A DNA stretch of 64,000 nt from Halorientalis sp. LT38 (GTDB lineage: Archaea; Halobacteriota; Halobacteria; Halobacteriales; Haloarculaceae), in NCBI RefSeq assembly GCF_037031225.1, contig NZ_JAYEZN010000001.1, forward strand, positions 62,001 to 126,000, in the 5' to 3' direction. The position numbers and the translations under genes were made by a program. Numbering within the stretch: the stretch's first letter is position 1; each line of letters begins with the position of its first letter. The notes beneath the pieces are model-generated. The model ran no database searches. It saw nothing but the letters and a program-made list of their open reading frames with translations, and had not been told where the DNA came from. This document shows, one piece after another, positions 1-7,887 of this stretch.

Positions 1-96
1 GGGGTCGAGCAGGTCCAGGACGTGCTCGTCGTCGACGTCGACGGCCGCGGGGTCGAAGTCCACCGACTCGGCGGCGAGCAGGTCGCGCTCTCCCAT
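1..96 (-). CDS. Truncated hypothetical protein, N-terminus only
   Basis: A minus-strand reading frame begins with ATG at 96 and runs off the left edge, giving 32 residues that start MGERDLLAAESV. It is very acidic and has no recognisable domain in the visible part. The gene is divergent from the aldolase gene at 197, with about 100 bp between them that must hold both promoters. I do not recognise the family; the rest of the gene lies outside the window. Confidence 0.5.
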   Translation of the reverse strand, partial: MGERDLLAAESVDFDPAAVDVDDEHVLDLLDP

Positions 97-196
97 CCTG
101 GGCACCCTTGGGGCGTCGCGCTCAAGTCGGTTGGGAGAGCGCGGTGAAAGTGGAACCGCCCGCCGCGTTTATTGAATTCGCACACGAGGTACGTCC

Positions 197-991
197 ATGC
201 CCGACGGTCAGCGATCGAACGCGCTGAAGGCCCGACTCGACGCCGACGAGGTGGCCCTCGGCGTCCTCGACAGCACCTACAGTCCGACGCTGGTGGAACT
301 GTACGGCGACCTCGGTCTCGACTTCGTCTGGATCGACCTGGAACACGGCGGCCCGAGCCCCTGGGACGCCGGCGCGATGGAGAACCTGTTGCGCGCGGCC
401 GAGGTGACCGACACGGAACTCCTGGTCCGCGTCCCGACGAGCGAACCGGCACAGATCAGGAAAGCCCTCGACGCCGGCGTCCGCAACCTGTTCCTCGCCA
501 GGGCCGAGGGGGCCGACGAGGTGCGACGCGCCGTCGAGGCCGCGCGGTTCCGGTACGGGGGCGGCGCCGGCAAGCGCGGGCTGGCGGCCCCGCGTGCCCG
601 TCGCTGGGGGATGGCCGACGAGTACGTCGTCACAGAGGACGCCGAGACGGTCGTCGGCGTCACCGTCGAGACTCGTGAGACGCTGGACGACCTGGACGAG
701 ATCCTGGGCATCGAGGATCTCGGATTCGTGTTCATCGGCCCGCTGGACCTCTCGGTCCAGTTAGGCCACCCCGGGGAACTCGACCACCCGGAGGTCCGCG
801 AGGCCGTCGAGATGGTCCGGTCGAAGGCCGTCGACGCCGGCGTCCCGGTCGGCGGCCTCGGCTTCGGCATGGACGACGTCAACGAGAAGGTCGACGAGGG
901 GTACCAACTGCTCAACCTCGGGAGCACCGCCGGCGCCCTCCAGGCTGCGGTCTCGGACTGGCTGGACGCGTACGACGGCGACCGGAGCTAA
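197..991 (+). CDS. HpcH/HpaI family aldolase
   Basis: A 264-residue TIM-barrel aldolase of the HpcH/HpaI (2-keto-3-deoxy-sugar-acid or 2,4-dihydroxyhept-2-enedioate aldolase) family, a class II metal-dependent pyruvate aldolase group. Visible family marks are WIDLEHG with His50 as the likely base, VRVP around Arg78, the metal-ligand stretch VTVETRE with Glu158, and GPLDLS with Asp184. The length is normal for the family. The physiological substrate cannot be read from sequence, and in haloarchaea these proteins are usually annotated only at family level. The gene is monocistronic with a short gap to the next gene. Confidence 0.85.
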   Translation: MPDGQRSNALKARLDADEVALGVLDSTYSPTLVELYGDLGLDFVWIDLEHGGPSPWDAGAMENLLRAAEVTDTELLVRVPTSEPAQIRKALDAGVRNLFLARAEGADEVRRAVEAARFRYGGGAGKRGLAAPRARRWGMADEYVVTEDAETVVGVTVETRETLDDLDEILGIEDLGFVFIGPLDLSVQLGHPGELDHPEVREAVEMVRSKAVDAGVPVGGLGFGMDDVNEKVDEGYQLLNLGSTAGALQAAVSDWLDAYDGDRS

Positions 992-1054
992 GGGAGCGAT
1001 TCCCCACAGGCGGCAGTGCCGTGGCTTGAAGTCGCCGGGCGTCGCCGTTGTGGT

Positions 1055-1831
1055 ATGCGCGTCACTTTCCTCGGCACCGGGAGTGCGATGCCCACTGGCG
1101 AGCGGTTCCAGACCGGCATCCTGCTGGAGGCCGGCGGGGATCGCCTCCTGCTCGACTGCGGCAGCGGCGTGATCCACGCCCTCCAGACCACCGACGTCGG
1201 CTACGAGGGCGTCGACACCGTCCTCCTGACGCACCATCACCTCGACCACCTCGCCGACCTCCTCCCGCTCATGAAGGCCCGGTGGCTCGCCGGCGCGGAG
1301 TCGCTCGAAATCGTCGGCCCGCCGGGCACGCCGGACCTGGTCCGCGACCTGCTCTCCGTCCACGAGTACATGCAGAACCGCCTCGACCTCACCCTCCGGA
1401 CCGTCGAGGACGGCGAGTCCTTCGAGGTCGCCGGCTTTTCCGGGCGAGCGAAGGCAACCCGCCACTCGATGCCCTGTCTGGCCTACCGTCTCGCTCACGA
1501 TGCGGACCGCGACGGCGACACCGAGCCGCCGGCCTTCGGCTTCAGCGGCGACAGCGAGGCGTTCCCCGAGCTGATCGACTTTTTCGACGGCTGTCCCGTC
1601 CTGGCCCACGACTGCTCGTTCCCCGACGAGGTGGACGTCTCCAACCACCCGACGCCCGCCTCGCTCGGCGACGCGCTCGCCGCGGCCGACGCCGAAATCG
1701 GCCGGGTCTACCTCACCCACCTCTATCCCCACACCGAGGGCGAACACGACGCGATGCTCGACTCGCTGGGCGAGCGCTACGACGGCGACGTCCGCTTCGC
1801 CAGGGACGGCCTGTCGGTCGAGATAGCCTGA
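1055..1831 (+). CDS. Metallo-beta-lactamase fold hydrolase, RNase Z-like
   Basis: A 258-residue protein of the metallo-beta-lactamase superfamily. The N-terminus MRVTFLGTGSAMP is typical of the RNase Z/ElaC-like branch, and the zinc motif HxHxDH is present at His60, His62, Asp64 and His65. A GDS motif and a late TH(LY) histidine supply further metal ligands. ATG 1055 is chosen because it begins exactly at the conserved first strand; a longer frame reaching 1016 adds only non-conserved residues. It could be a tRNA 3'-processing paralogue or a small-molecule hydrolase. The RNase Z exosite arm is not evident, so I call only the family. Confidence 0.85.
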   Translation: MRVTFLGTGSAMPTGERFQTGILLEAGGDRLLLDCGSGVIHALQTTDVGYEGVDTVLLTHHHLDHLADLLPLMKARWLAGAESLEIVGPPGTPDLVRDLLSVHEYMQNRLDLTLRTVEDGESFEVAGFSGRAKATRHSMPCLAYRLAHDADRDGDTEPPAFGFSGDSEAFPELIDFFDGCPVLAHDCSFPDEVDVSNHPTPASLGDALAAADAEIGRVYLTHLYPHTEGEHDAMLDSLGERYDGDVRFARDGLSVEIA

Positions 1832-1847
1832 CCGCACCCCCCGCTAC

Positions 1848-2915
1848 TCACTCGAGTCGGTACCGCAGGACGGCCGCGATCTCACCGAGGTTCGACAGTT
1901 GCAGTCCGGGATCGAACTCGCTCGAGAACACCGTCACGGTGCCGCCCTGCTGTTCGACCGACTCGACGACGTCGTCGACGTCCACGTCCCACTCGCCGTC
2001 CGGGCCGCGTTCGCGCCGGAGCGCCTCGTCCAGCACGAGCAGGTGCTCCACCGCACCGAAATCGGCTGCCTTGGCCGTCTGTTCGGGCCCGTAGGCCGCC
2101 TTCTGCCCCTCGCCGATCTGTTCCATCAGTTCGTCGATCAGGTCCGCCTCCTCGGCGATCCGGGTCTGCTCCTGGACCTCGTCGACCGCCCCTCGCTTGA
2201 GGACTTCGTGGACCCCGCGATCACCCACCCCGCTGGTGTCGACAGTGGTGATCGACTCGGCCACCTCGGGGGCCGCGTCCTCGATGTAATCGAGCGCGTC
2301 CTGCTTCGTGAACCCTGGGCCCGCGAGGATGATCGCCGCGACGTCCATCCGTCCCAGCACGTCCGTCAGGTCCGAAAACAGTTCTTCGCGGGGGCGGGCG
2401 TACTCCCCCTTCCCGGTCGGCGCGTTGATGCTCGCTCGCTCCTCGGTCCCGTACTGGGCGACCGTGTGGACGTAGGCCTGCCCCTCCTCGACCGTCGCGA
2501 TGGCGACGTCGGGGTTCTCCGAGGCCTCGACGGCCTCGTTCAGGCGCTCGAGTTGATCCGATTTCCAGCGCTTCTCGACCTCCAGTTCGTCGCGCTCCTC
2601 GACGTTGAGCGTGTGGTGGTGGCCCAGCTGGTCCTCCCGGGAGCAATCCACGATCTCGCCGCCGACCCGGAGCCGGTTGGCGAAGCGGGCGAACTCCACG
2701 TCGTCGACGGCGATGGTGACGTACATGTGCTCGCGCTCCCCGCCGGTGTCGCGCATCTGGTCGTCGTTGCGCTGGATGCGACGCGTGGTGTCCCCGCCGA
2801 CGAGATCGCCGGGCTCCAGGACGTAGGTCAGGTGCCAGAGGTCGTCGAGCGTCTCCGGAACGACGGTGATTCGCTCCTTCCCGCCCTCGACCCGCACCCG
2901 GTCGGCGATACGCAT
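1848..2915 (-). CDS. pelA: mRNA surveillance protein pelota
   Basis: A 355-residue archaeal pelota (Dom34), the tRNA-shaped factor that works with aABCE1 and a GTPase partner (aEF-1alpha in archaea) to release stalled ribosomes. The three domains can be seen: the Sm-like N-domain starting [12 protein letters not shown], a central eRF1-like domain with the AGPGFTK signature near residue 200, and an L7Ae/eRF1-like C-terminal domain. The length matches the family. It lacks a GGQ motif, as expected for pelota and unlike aRF1. A TATA-like stretch lies about 25 bp before the ATG. It ends 17 bp from the convergent upstream gene. Confidence 0.95.
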   Translation of the reverse strand: MRIADRVRVEGGKERITVVPETLDDLWHLTYVLEPGDLVGGDTTRRIQRNDDQMRDTGGEREHMYVTIAVDDVEFARFANRLRVGGEIVDCSREDQLGHHHTLNVEERDELEVEKRWKSDQLERLNEAVEASENPDVAIATVEEGQAYVHTVAQYGTEERASINAPTGKGEYARPREELFSDLTDVLGRMDVAAIILAGPGFTKQDALDYIEDAAPEVAESITTVDTSGVGDRGVHEVLKRGAVDEVQEQTRIAEEADLIDELMEQIGEGQKAAYGPEQTAKAADFGAVEHLLVLDEALRRERGPDGEWDVDVDDVVESVEQQGGTVTVFSSEFDPGLQLSNLGEIAAVLRYRLE

Positions 2916-3003
2916 ACCCGCCGGTGCGGGGCTGTCGGGTAAGTGCCCTCCGGTTTCGCGACCCGATCGGTCCCCGTTCTTCTCGTTCGGACGGCCGACG
3001 GGA

Positions 3004-3627
3004 TCAGTGCCGGGCGACCAGGCTCGTCCGCTGGGTCACGGGATCGATGTAGGCCACCAGCGACTCGCCGTCGGCGTCGACGTCCACCACCCAGACACTG
3101 ACCTGTCGCTCGACGCCCGTGATCTCCCCGTCGCCGTACTCGCTCTCCGCGAGCGCGTCCTCGGCGATGGCCCGCGCGTCCGCGGCGTCGGTCACCGTCT
3201 CGTCGCTCTCGGGCAGCCGGACCGTCATGACCGGACAGTCCGCGTGGCGAACGAGTCGCTCCGCGACGCTCCCGATCAGCCGTCGCTCGACCCCGGAGCG
3301 CCCGTGCGTGCCCGCCACGATCAGGTCCGCGTCGATCTCCTCGGCGTACTCGAGGATCGCCGTCGCCGGATCGCCCGTCCGGATCTCCGTCTCGACGTCG
3401 ACGCCGTGGACCTGCGCCATCCGCTCGATCCGCTCGACCGCCCGCCGGCCCTGCTCCTCGAGTTGGTCCCGGGACCCCGTGGCCTCCAGTAACGAACTCG
3501 CCGTCTCGTCGACCACGTGGAAGACCGAGACCGTCCCGCCGTACTGTTCGGCCAGGTCGATCGCCTGCATGGCGACGTGGGCCGTCCCTGTACTCCCATC
3601 CGTCGGAACGAGGATGCGTTCGTACAC
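3004..3627 (-). CDS. Universal stress protein with C-terminal extension
   Basis: A 207-residue protein. Residues 1-140 form a UspA domain: [10 protein letters not shown] at the start, then GTHGRSG and the [15 protein letters not shown] nucleotide-binding signature. About 70 further residues follow, ending in a strand-rich segment with [12 protein letters not shown] do not recognise this extension. The start is placed at GTG 3627, where the Usp fold begins; a TATA-like ATATTA stands about 27 bp upstream, which fits a leaderless transcript. The longer open frame to 3738 adds 37 unconserved residues. It is divergent from pxpA. Confidence 0.85.
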   Translation of the reverse strand: MYERILVPTDGSTGTAHVAMQAIDLAEQYGGTVSVFHVVDETASSLLEATGSRDQLEEQGRRAVERIERMAQVHGVDVETEIRTGDPATAILEYAEEIDADLIVAGTHGRSGVERRLIGSVAERLVRHADCPVMTVRLPESDETVTDAADARAIAEDALAESEYGDGEITGVERQVSVWVVDVDADGESLVAYIDPVTQRTSLVARH

Positions 3628-3650
3628 ACCTGATCGAACGACTTTGGGCC

Positions 3651-3660
3651 GTATATTACC
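3651..3660 (-). promoter_or_regulatory. TATA-like box of the Usp gene
   Basis: The AT-rich element GGTAATATAC on the minus strand is centred about 27 bp before GTG 3627. This supports that start and a leaderless mRNA. Confidence 0.5.
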
Positions 3661-3802
3661 ACAGCCACGTTCCCAATCCACGGGAACAACGCTCGACCCA
3701 CACTTCTCGACGAGTCCGTTGTTCGTCGGATCGGGCATTATCTGGCCGATCCGCCCGGTGACTTAATCCCTCAGAGGACATCTCTCCGACCATCGATCGG
3801 TC

Positions 3803-4564
3803 ATGGCTCACCACATCGACATCAACTGCGACATGGGCGAGAGTTTCGGCAAGTACACCAAAGGCCGGGACGCCGAGGTGATGCCCTACATCACCACTGC
3901 GAACATCGCCGGCGGGTATCACGCGGGTGACCCACACGTTATGCGGCGAACGGTCGCGCTCGCAGACGACCACGACGTCGATGTCGGTGTCCATCCGGGC
4001 CTTCCCGACAAACTCGGCTTCGGGCGTCGAACGATGGACGCCTCACCCGAGGAGGTTCGAGACTACGTCGTCTCCCAACTCGGCGCACTGCGAGCGTTCG
4101 CCGACCAACTCGGCGTCCCGTTCCAGCACGTCAAACCCCACGGGGCGATGTACACGATGCTCTCCGAGAGCGAGGATCACGCCCGAGCGGTGATCGAGGG
4201 CATCCTGGAGGTCGACGAGGATCTGATCTACCTCGCGACGGATATGAACATCTACGAGGTCGCACAGGAGTATTCCATTCGAACCGCGTTCGAGGGCTAC
4301 GTCGACCTGGATTACCGGTCGGATCGGAGCGTCGTGATCCCGAAAGAGAAGACGGCCCGCGACCCGGAACTCGTCGCCGACCGATTCATCAGCATCGCAA
4401 CCGAGGGCGTCGTGGAGACGCCGTCCGGCGAGCAGCTCGACATCCCGGCCGAGAGCATCTGCGTCCACGGGGACACCCCGAACATCGTCGAGATTCTGGC
4501 GGCGATTCACGACCGCCTCGACGACACCGATATCGAACTCACCGGTGTCGCCGACATCGTCTGA
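3803..4564 (+). CDS. pxpA: 5-oxoprolinase subunit A (LamB/YcsF family)
   Basis: A 253-residue LamB/YcsF protein. The start DINCDMGESFG, ANIAGGYHAGDP, VGVHPGLPD, FGRR and KPHGAMY are the hallmark motifs of this metal-dependent carbohydrate-esterase-like fold. In bacteria PxpA acts with PxpB and PxpC in ATP-dependent opening of 5-oxoproline to glutamate. No pxpB or pxpC is adjacent; the downstream neighbour is tRNA-Leu. Many synonymous codons here end in A or T, slightly more than in neighbouring genes, which may hint at transfer. Identification at family level is firm; the oxoprolinase role is inferred. Confidence 0.88.
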   Translation: MAHHIDINCDMGESFGKYTKGRDAEVMPYITTANIAGGYHAGDPHVMRRTVALADDHDVDVGVHPGLPDKLGFGRRTMDASPEEVRDYVVSQLGALRAFADQLGVPFQHVKPHGAMYTMLSESEDHARAVIEGILEVDEDLIYLATDMNIYEVAQEYSIRTAFEGYVDLDYRSDRSVVIPKEKTARDPELVADRFISIATEGVVETPSGEQLDIPAESICVHGDTPNIVEILAAIHDRLDDTDIELTGVADIV

Positions 4565-4720
4565 CACGGATCGGTTTCCATCAGTTTCGGCGGCCGCCGC
4601 TCCCGGGGTCGACGACCGCCGGGATACCGGTACAACGATTCGTCCGAACGGGAAGCCCGCCCGAGTCGACCGCACGACGCCGTCGCTTCCCGCCGCCTTT
4701 TCTCACCGAACGGGCGGTAG

Positions 4721-4742
4721 TGCGCGGGAGCGGATTCGAACC
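4721..4742 (-). repeat. Partial copy of the tRNA-Leu 3' end
   Basis: 22 bp here match the 3' end of the tRNA-Leu gene (4841-4862) at 20 of 22 positions and in the same orientation, exactly 120 bp apart. The copy covers the acceptor 3' strand and part of the T arm. Such duplicates are left when an element integrates into a tRNA 3' end, so this may be an old attachment-site scar. Confidence 0.6.
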
Positions 4743-4802
4743 AGAGGAAGAAATGCTCGCTCACTACGTTCGCTGCGCGTTCCTTCCTCTGGTTCAAATC
4801 CG
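4731..4802. repeat. 20-bp inverted repeat with T-arm sequence
   Basis: The arms 4731-4750 and 4783-4802 are complementary at 19 of 20 positions and flank a 32-bp loop. Each arm contains a T-arm-like GGTTC(G/A)AATCC. The loop carries a GCTCGCTCACTACG-type motif; I recall similar sequence near tRNA genes in other haloarchaea, but could not check it here. The whole can fold as a cruciform or RNA hairpin. Confidence 0.6.
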
Positions 4803-4808
4803 CTGGCG

Positions 4809-4841
4809 ATTCTGCTGCTCGCGGATTGCTCGCAGCAGAAT
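4809..4841. repeat. Perfect 10-bp inverted repeat at the tRNA-Leu 3' end
   Basis: Arms ATTCTGCTGC (4809-4818) and its exact complement (4832-4841) enclose 13 bases. The right arm reaches the discriminator base of tRNA-Leu, so the precursor trailer would fold into a hairpin immediately after the tRNA. It could serve in 3' processing or termination. Confidence 0.6.
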
Positions 4842-4925
4842 GCGCGGGACCGGATTTGAACCGGCGGACCCCTACGGGACAGCGTCCTAAGCGCTGCGCC
4901 TTTGGCCTAGCTCGGCAACCCGCGC
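4841..4925 (-). tRNA. tRNA-Leu (anticodon UAG)
   Basis: An 85-nt class II tRNA read on the minus strand. The acceptor GCGCGGG pairs with CCCGCGC, followed by discriminator A; no CCA is encoded. The anticodon stem CAGCG/CGCTG encloses the loop CTTAGGA, giving anticodon TAG. A long variable arm and a GGTTCAAATCC T arm fit leucine. A TATA-like CGTTTATAC lies about 26 bp upstream. Repeats of its 3' end occur downstream. Confidence 0.95.
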
Positions 4926-4950
4926 CCAGTCCTCTCTTTCCAGCGCCTCC

Positions 4951-4959
4951 GTATAAACG
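4951..4959 (-). promoter_or_regulatory. TATA-like box of tRNA-Leu
   Basis: CGTTTATAC on the minus strand sits 26-34 bp before the tRNA 5' end, the usual distance for archaeal TBP/TFB promoters. Confidence 0.55.
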
Positions 4960-5012
4960 TCACGAGCGAGACCGACCCACGGAACCGCCACGACCCGGAC
5001 TATTTGCGAACT

Positions 5013-5020
5013 AACTTATA
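5013..5020 (+). promoter_or_regulatory. TATA-like box of the glycosyltransferase at 5048
   Basis: AACTTATA is centred about 31 bp before ATG 5048, which fits a leaderless or nearly leaderless transcript. Confidence 0.45.
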
Positions 5021-5047
5021 CGAACAGGCGGAACCCACGACCGAGAG

Positions 5048-6409
5048 ATGCAGGTGGTTCCCGCGACGGTCCCGCGAACGCGGAGCGACCTCCACGACTG
5101 GATCGAGGCCCACTGGTTCCCCCTCCTCGCCGGGGGTGCCATCGCGCTCGTCCTCGTCGGGACACTCATCCAGGCGGTCGACAACCCCTGGCACGTCAGC
5201 AGCGACTCAGCCCTCTTCCAGCACGGGGGCTGGTACATCACCCAGGGCGCGACGCCGTACGTCGACTTCTGGGACCTCAAACCGCCGCTCATCTACGCCG
5301 TGACGACCGTCCTCGCGGTCCTCTCCGGCGGCAACATGGCCGTCCTCCACGTCCTCAGCGTTCTGGCCGCCATTGGTGCAATCGCCGCCGGCGTCACCGC
5401 GGTCGGCGTGCTCAACTACCGCCTGACGGGTGACGGCCTCGCGAGCGTGGCGGCCGGCTGGTCGGTCTTCGCCGTGACCACGCTGTTCACCTACCCCTAC
5501 GCCGGGATCCGACCGAAGTACATGACCTTCTGCGTGGGAATGGTGGCGCTACTGCTGGCCTACGACGAGCGCTGGCTCGCGAGCGGTGCTGCCGCCGCCG
5601 TCGCCGCCGGATTCTGGCACCTCGGTGCGCCCCTCGCCGCCCTCGTGCTGGCGATGTCGTACTACGACGGGCGGCGAGCGGGCCTGCTTCGCGCCGTCGG
5701 CGGCGCCGCGCTGGTCACGGCGCTGGTGCTCCTCCCGTTCGTGCTGACGGACAATCTCGTCCCGCTGTTCGTCGAAGTAGTCCTCACGCCGCTTTACGGG
5801 GCCGGTGAGTACCCCCTCGCGAGCCGGCTGATCGAGCCGATCTACGAGGTCGGCTGGGGTGTGCTCCTCTTCCCGATCGGCATGTACGGCTGGTTCAGGG
5901 CTGCAGACGGCGACTGGTCCCGCTACTGGTGGGTCGCCGTCGGCGGGATCACCTACCAGGTCCTCTTCTTCGTCGAGATGGCCGGCGCGATCGACGCGGC
6001 GCTGGCGATCCCCTTCGCCGGACTCGGCGTGGGTGCGCTGATCGCCGACACGCCGACCCCGTCCCGACGGACGCTGCTACTGGGGCTCGTCGTCCTCCTG
6101 GTCGCCGGGAGCTACTACTGGAACGCCGACGGGACCGTCACGCCGATCCGCGACCGAATCGGCGAGCAGCAGGAGTCCTGGGGCGAAATCGACTACGGCC
6201 CGCTCGCGGCCGAACCGCCTGGCGTGCCGGACATGCAGACGATCTACTGGGAGCAACTGAAACCCGACACCTGCCACTACCGACTCGACAACAAGCAACG
6301 CGCCTTCGTCTTCCAGACCGGCGGGACCCTCCTCGAACCGACCTGCGGCGAGTGGCCGTTCGACCAGCCGCCGGTCCCCTGGATCTTCGACAGAGTCACT
6401 CCCTGGTGA
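5048..6409 (+). CDS. Multipass membrane glycosyltransferase, DolP-mannose transferase-like
   Basis: A 453-residue protein with about ten hydrophobic helices. After the first helix comes an extracytoplasmic loop with DNPWHVSSDSALFQHGG and a DFWDLKPP motif. This layout (acidic residues in the first loop, then KPP) is typical of GT39/GT83-like enzymes that take sugar from dolichyl-phosphate-sugar on the outer face of the membrane. The C-terminal 90 residues form a soluble outer domain. Substrate and acceptor are unknown; S-layer or glycolipid glycosylation is inferred. It ends 2 bp from the convergent MOSC gene. Confidence 0.75.
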   Translation: MQVVPATVPRTRSDLHDWIEAHWFPLLAGGAIALVLVGTLIQAVDNPWHVSSDSALFQHGGWYITQGATPYVDFWDLKPPLIYAVTTVLAVLSGGNMAVLHVLSVLAAIGAIAAGVTAVGVLNYRLTGDGLASVAAGWSVFAVTTLFTYPYAGIRPKYMTFCVGMVALLLAYDERWLASGAAAAVAAGFWHLGAPLAALVLAMSYYDGRRAGLLRAVGGAALVTALVLLPFVLTDNLVPLFVEVVLTPLYGAGEYPLASRLIEPIYEVGWGVLLFPIGMYGWFRAADGDWSRYWWVAVGGITYQVLFFVEMAGAIDAALAIPFAGLGVGALIADTPTPSRRTLLLGLVVLLVAGSYYWNADGTVTPIRDRIGEQQESWGEIDYGPLAAEPPGVPDMQTIYWEQLKPDTCHYRLDNKQRAFVFQTGGTLLEPTCGEWPFDQPPVPWIFDRVTPW

Positions 6410-6411
6410 CG

Positions 6412-6927
6412 TCAGGATCGCCGATCCCTGATCGCGTCGGCCAGTGCGTCCGGATCCGCTGCGGTCGAGTCGCCGATCTCGATCGCGTCGCCGACCGCGA
6501 TCTCCCCGGGTTCGACGACGTCGGCGCAGATCCCGCCGCGGCCGTCCGTCAGCGATCGGGCGACCCCCTCCTCGCCGGCGACCTGTTCGACGTGCGCACA
6601 GGGCGGTCGCGGGCGGGTCCCCTCCAGCACTGCGTCACCGATCTCGAACCGCGTCTCGAGGAGGTCGTAGACGTCGACCCCGCGCGTCACCACGTTCCGG
6701 CGGTGGCGGCCGTCGCGCAGGTCGATGCCGTGCTCCGATCTGATCCGCTCGATGGCCGCCGCATCGAGCAGCGTCACCTCGCACTCGTCGTAGCCCGAGT
6801 AATAGCCGCTCCCGCGGCGATAGCGGTCGCCTTCGAGCCCGCCCTGGACGGCACGGACGGACTCGACGGCTTCCATCGGGGCCGATCCCTCGTCGGTCAC
6901 CCAGAGGCGTTCGACGGTGGGCGTCAC
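6412..6927 (-). CDS. MOSC domain protein
   Basis: A 171-residue MOSC-domain protein, the family that includes the C-terminal part of molybdenum-cofactor sulfurases and YiiM/mARC proteins. It shows the GGLEGDRY segment, a TLLDAAAIER helix, GIDLRDGRHRRNVVTRG, and a conserved Cys in RPPCAHVEQ that may bind sulfur or the cofactor. The start GTG 6927 lies where homology begins; the longer frame to 7140 is low-complexity and runs into the divergent gene. Likely role: sulfur carrier or molybdopterin-binding redox partner. Its exact substrate is unknown. Confidence 0.8.
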   Translation of the reverse strand: MTPTVERLWVTDEGSAPMEAVESVRAVQGGLEGDRYRRGSGYYSGYDECEVTLLDAAAIERIRSEHGIDLRDGRHRRNVVTRGVDVYDLLETRFEIGDAVLEGTRPRPPCAHVEQVAGEEGVARSLTDGRGGICADVVEPGEIAVGDAIEIGDSTAADPDALADAIRDRRS

Positions 6928-7018
6928 GTGTCGCCCTACAGTCCGGGCGTCGAAAAGTCTCGCGGCGAACCAGCGAGTCGGCGACAGCGTTTTGATCGCC
7001 GGGCGAGCTACTGCGAAC

Positions 7019-7327
7019 GTGTACCGCGCCAGCGACGAGGTCGAACACGCCGAGTGGCTCGCCGAGCTGGAAGCGGCCGCCGATCGACTCGACCTCGACG
7101 ACGCCGTCCGTTCGCGCGCGGCGGACCTGTTCCTCTCCACCGTCCCAGCGGACGACCGCTCGAAGCGCGCGGCGATCGCCGCGAGTCTCTACGTCGCGAC
7201 GCTGGTGGGCGGCGATCGACGTGCGCAGGGCGAGGTGGCCGACGCCGTCGGCGTCTCGCGACTCTCCGTCCAGCAGCGCTGGAAGGATCTGCTAGAAGAG
7301 ACAGGACTGGACGCCCCGGACTGGTGA
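7019..7327 (+). CDS. Short TFIIB-like (cyclin-fold) protein
   Basis: A 102-residue protein starting at GTG 7019 with a TATA-like TTTTGATC about 25 bp before it. It looks like a single cyclin repeat of archaeal TFB: helices with AADLFL, RSKRAAIAASLYVATL, then EVADAVGVSRLSVQQRWKDL, which resembles the DNA-contacting helix-turn-helix of the second TFB repeat. It lacks the N-terminal zinc ribbon and B-reader of a full TFB (about 310-330 residues). It could act as a modulator of transcription initiation. The family-level call is fair; the function is not known. Confidence 0.65.
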   Translation: MYRASDEVEHAEWLAELEAAADRLDLDDAVRSRAADLFLSTVPADDRSKRAAIAASLYVATLVGGDRRAQGEVADAVGVSRLSVQQRWKDLLEETGLDAPDW

Positions 7328-7328
7328 C

Positions 7329-7826
7329 TCAGGTTTCGGTCTCGCGCTTGGGCCGGCCGTCGCGTTCGGGCGTGAGGTTGCCGTGTTCGTCGATCTCGCC
7401 CTTCACGATCCGCGTCGAGGAGATGATCTCGCCGTCGTCGGCGTAGACGTGCTCGACGACTTCGATCTCGAGTGGGTCGTGGCCGTTGTCGCGGCGGATC
7501 TCGTTGATGCGGCGGCCGCCCGTCTCCGTCTCCGGGGAGACGATGAGGAAGTCGAACTGCGGTTCGGTCGCGATCCCGGTCGGCTCGGTCAGTTTCCGGA
7601 CCTCGTACTCGCGGTCGAAGTCCTCGGCGAACGCGGCGAGTTCGGCCTCGAGATCGCGCCGGCGCTTCTCGAACGTCCGGACGTGGCGATCCTCGTCGCG
7701 GGTCTTCGGTGCGAGTTCGTCGCTCGTCAGCCCGACGGTGACGTCGCCCAGCTCGAACGCGCGCTCGAACAGCGCACGGTGCCCATCGTGTACGGGGTCG
7801 AACGTCCCGCCCAGCGCGACCTTCAT
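7329..7826 (-). CDS. coaD: Phosphopantetheine adenylyltransferase
   Basis: A 165-residue archaeal-type PPAT that makes dephospho-CoA from 4'-phosphopantetheine and ATP, the fourth step of CoA synthesis. The nucleotidyltransferase signature is present: GGTFDPVHDGHR with the HxGH motif at His13 to His16, and ISSTRI near the end. ATG 7826 is preferred over ATG 7838 because a TATA-like CACTAAACCC is centred 27 bp upstream of it and the conserved MKVALGG begins there. It ends 1 bp after the convergent TFB-like gene. Confidence 0.92.
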   Translation of the reverse strand: MKVALGGTFDPVHDGHRALFERAFELGDVTVGLTSDELAPKTRDEDRHVRTFEKRRRDLEAELAAFAEDFDREYEVRKLTEPTGIATEPQFDFLIVSPETETGGRRINEIRRDNGHDPLEIEVVEHVYADDGEIISSTRIVKGEIDEHGNLTPERDGRPKRETET

Positions 7827-7848
7827 ATCTCCGTGCATGGTCCCCTCA

Positions 7849-7858
7849 GGGTTTAGTG
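7849..7858 (-). promoter_or_regulatory. TATA-like box of coaD
   Basis: CACTAAACCC on the minus strand is 23-32 bp from ATG 7826 but only about 15 bp from the alternative ATG 7838, so it decides the start. Confidence 0.45.
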
Positions 7859-7887
7859 GCTTCGGATTTCCCCGCCGACCGCCGGCA

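Noticed and set aside
4719-4802. A second tRNA gene next to tRNA-Leu
   Set aside because: Only T-arm and acceptor-end fragments are present; no D arm or anticodon stem can be built.
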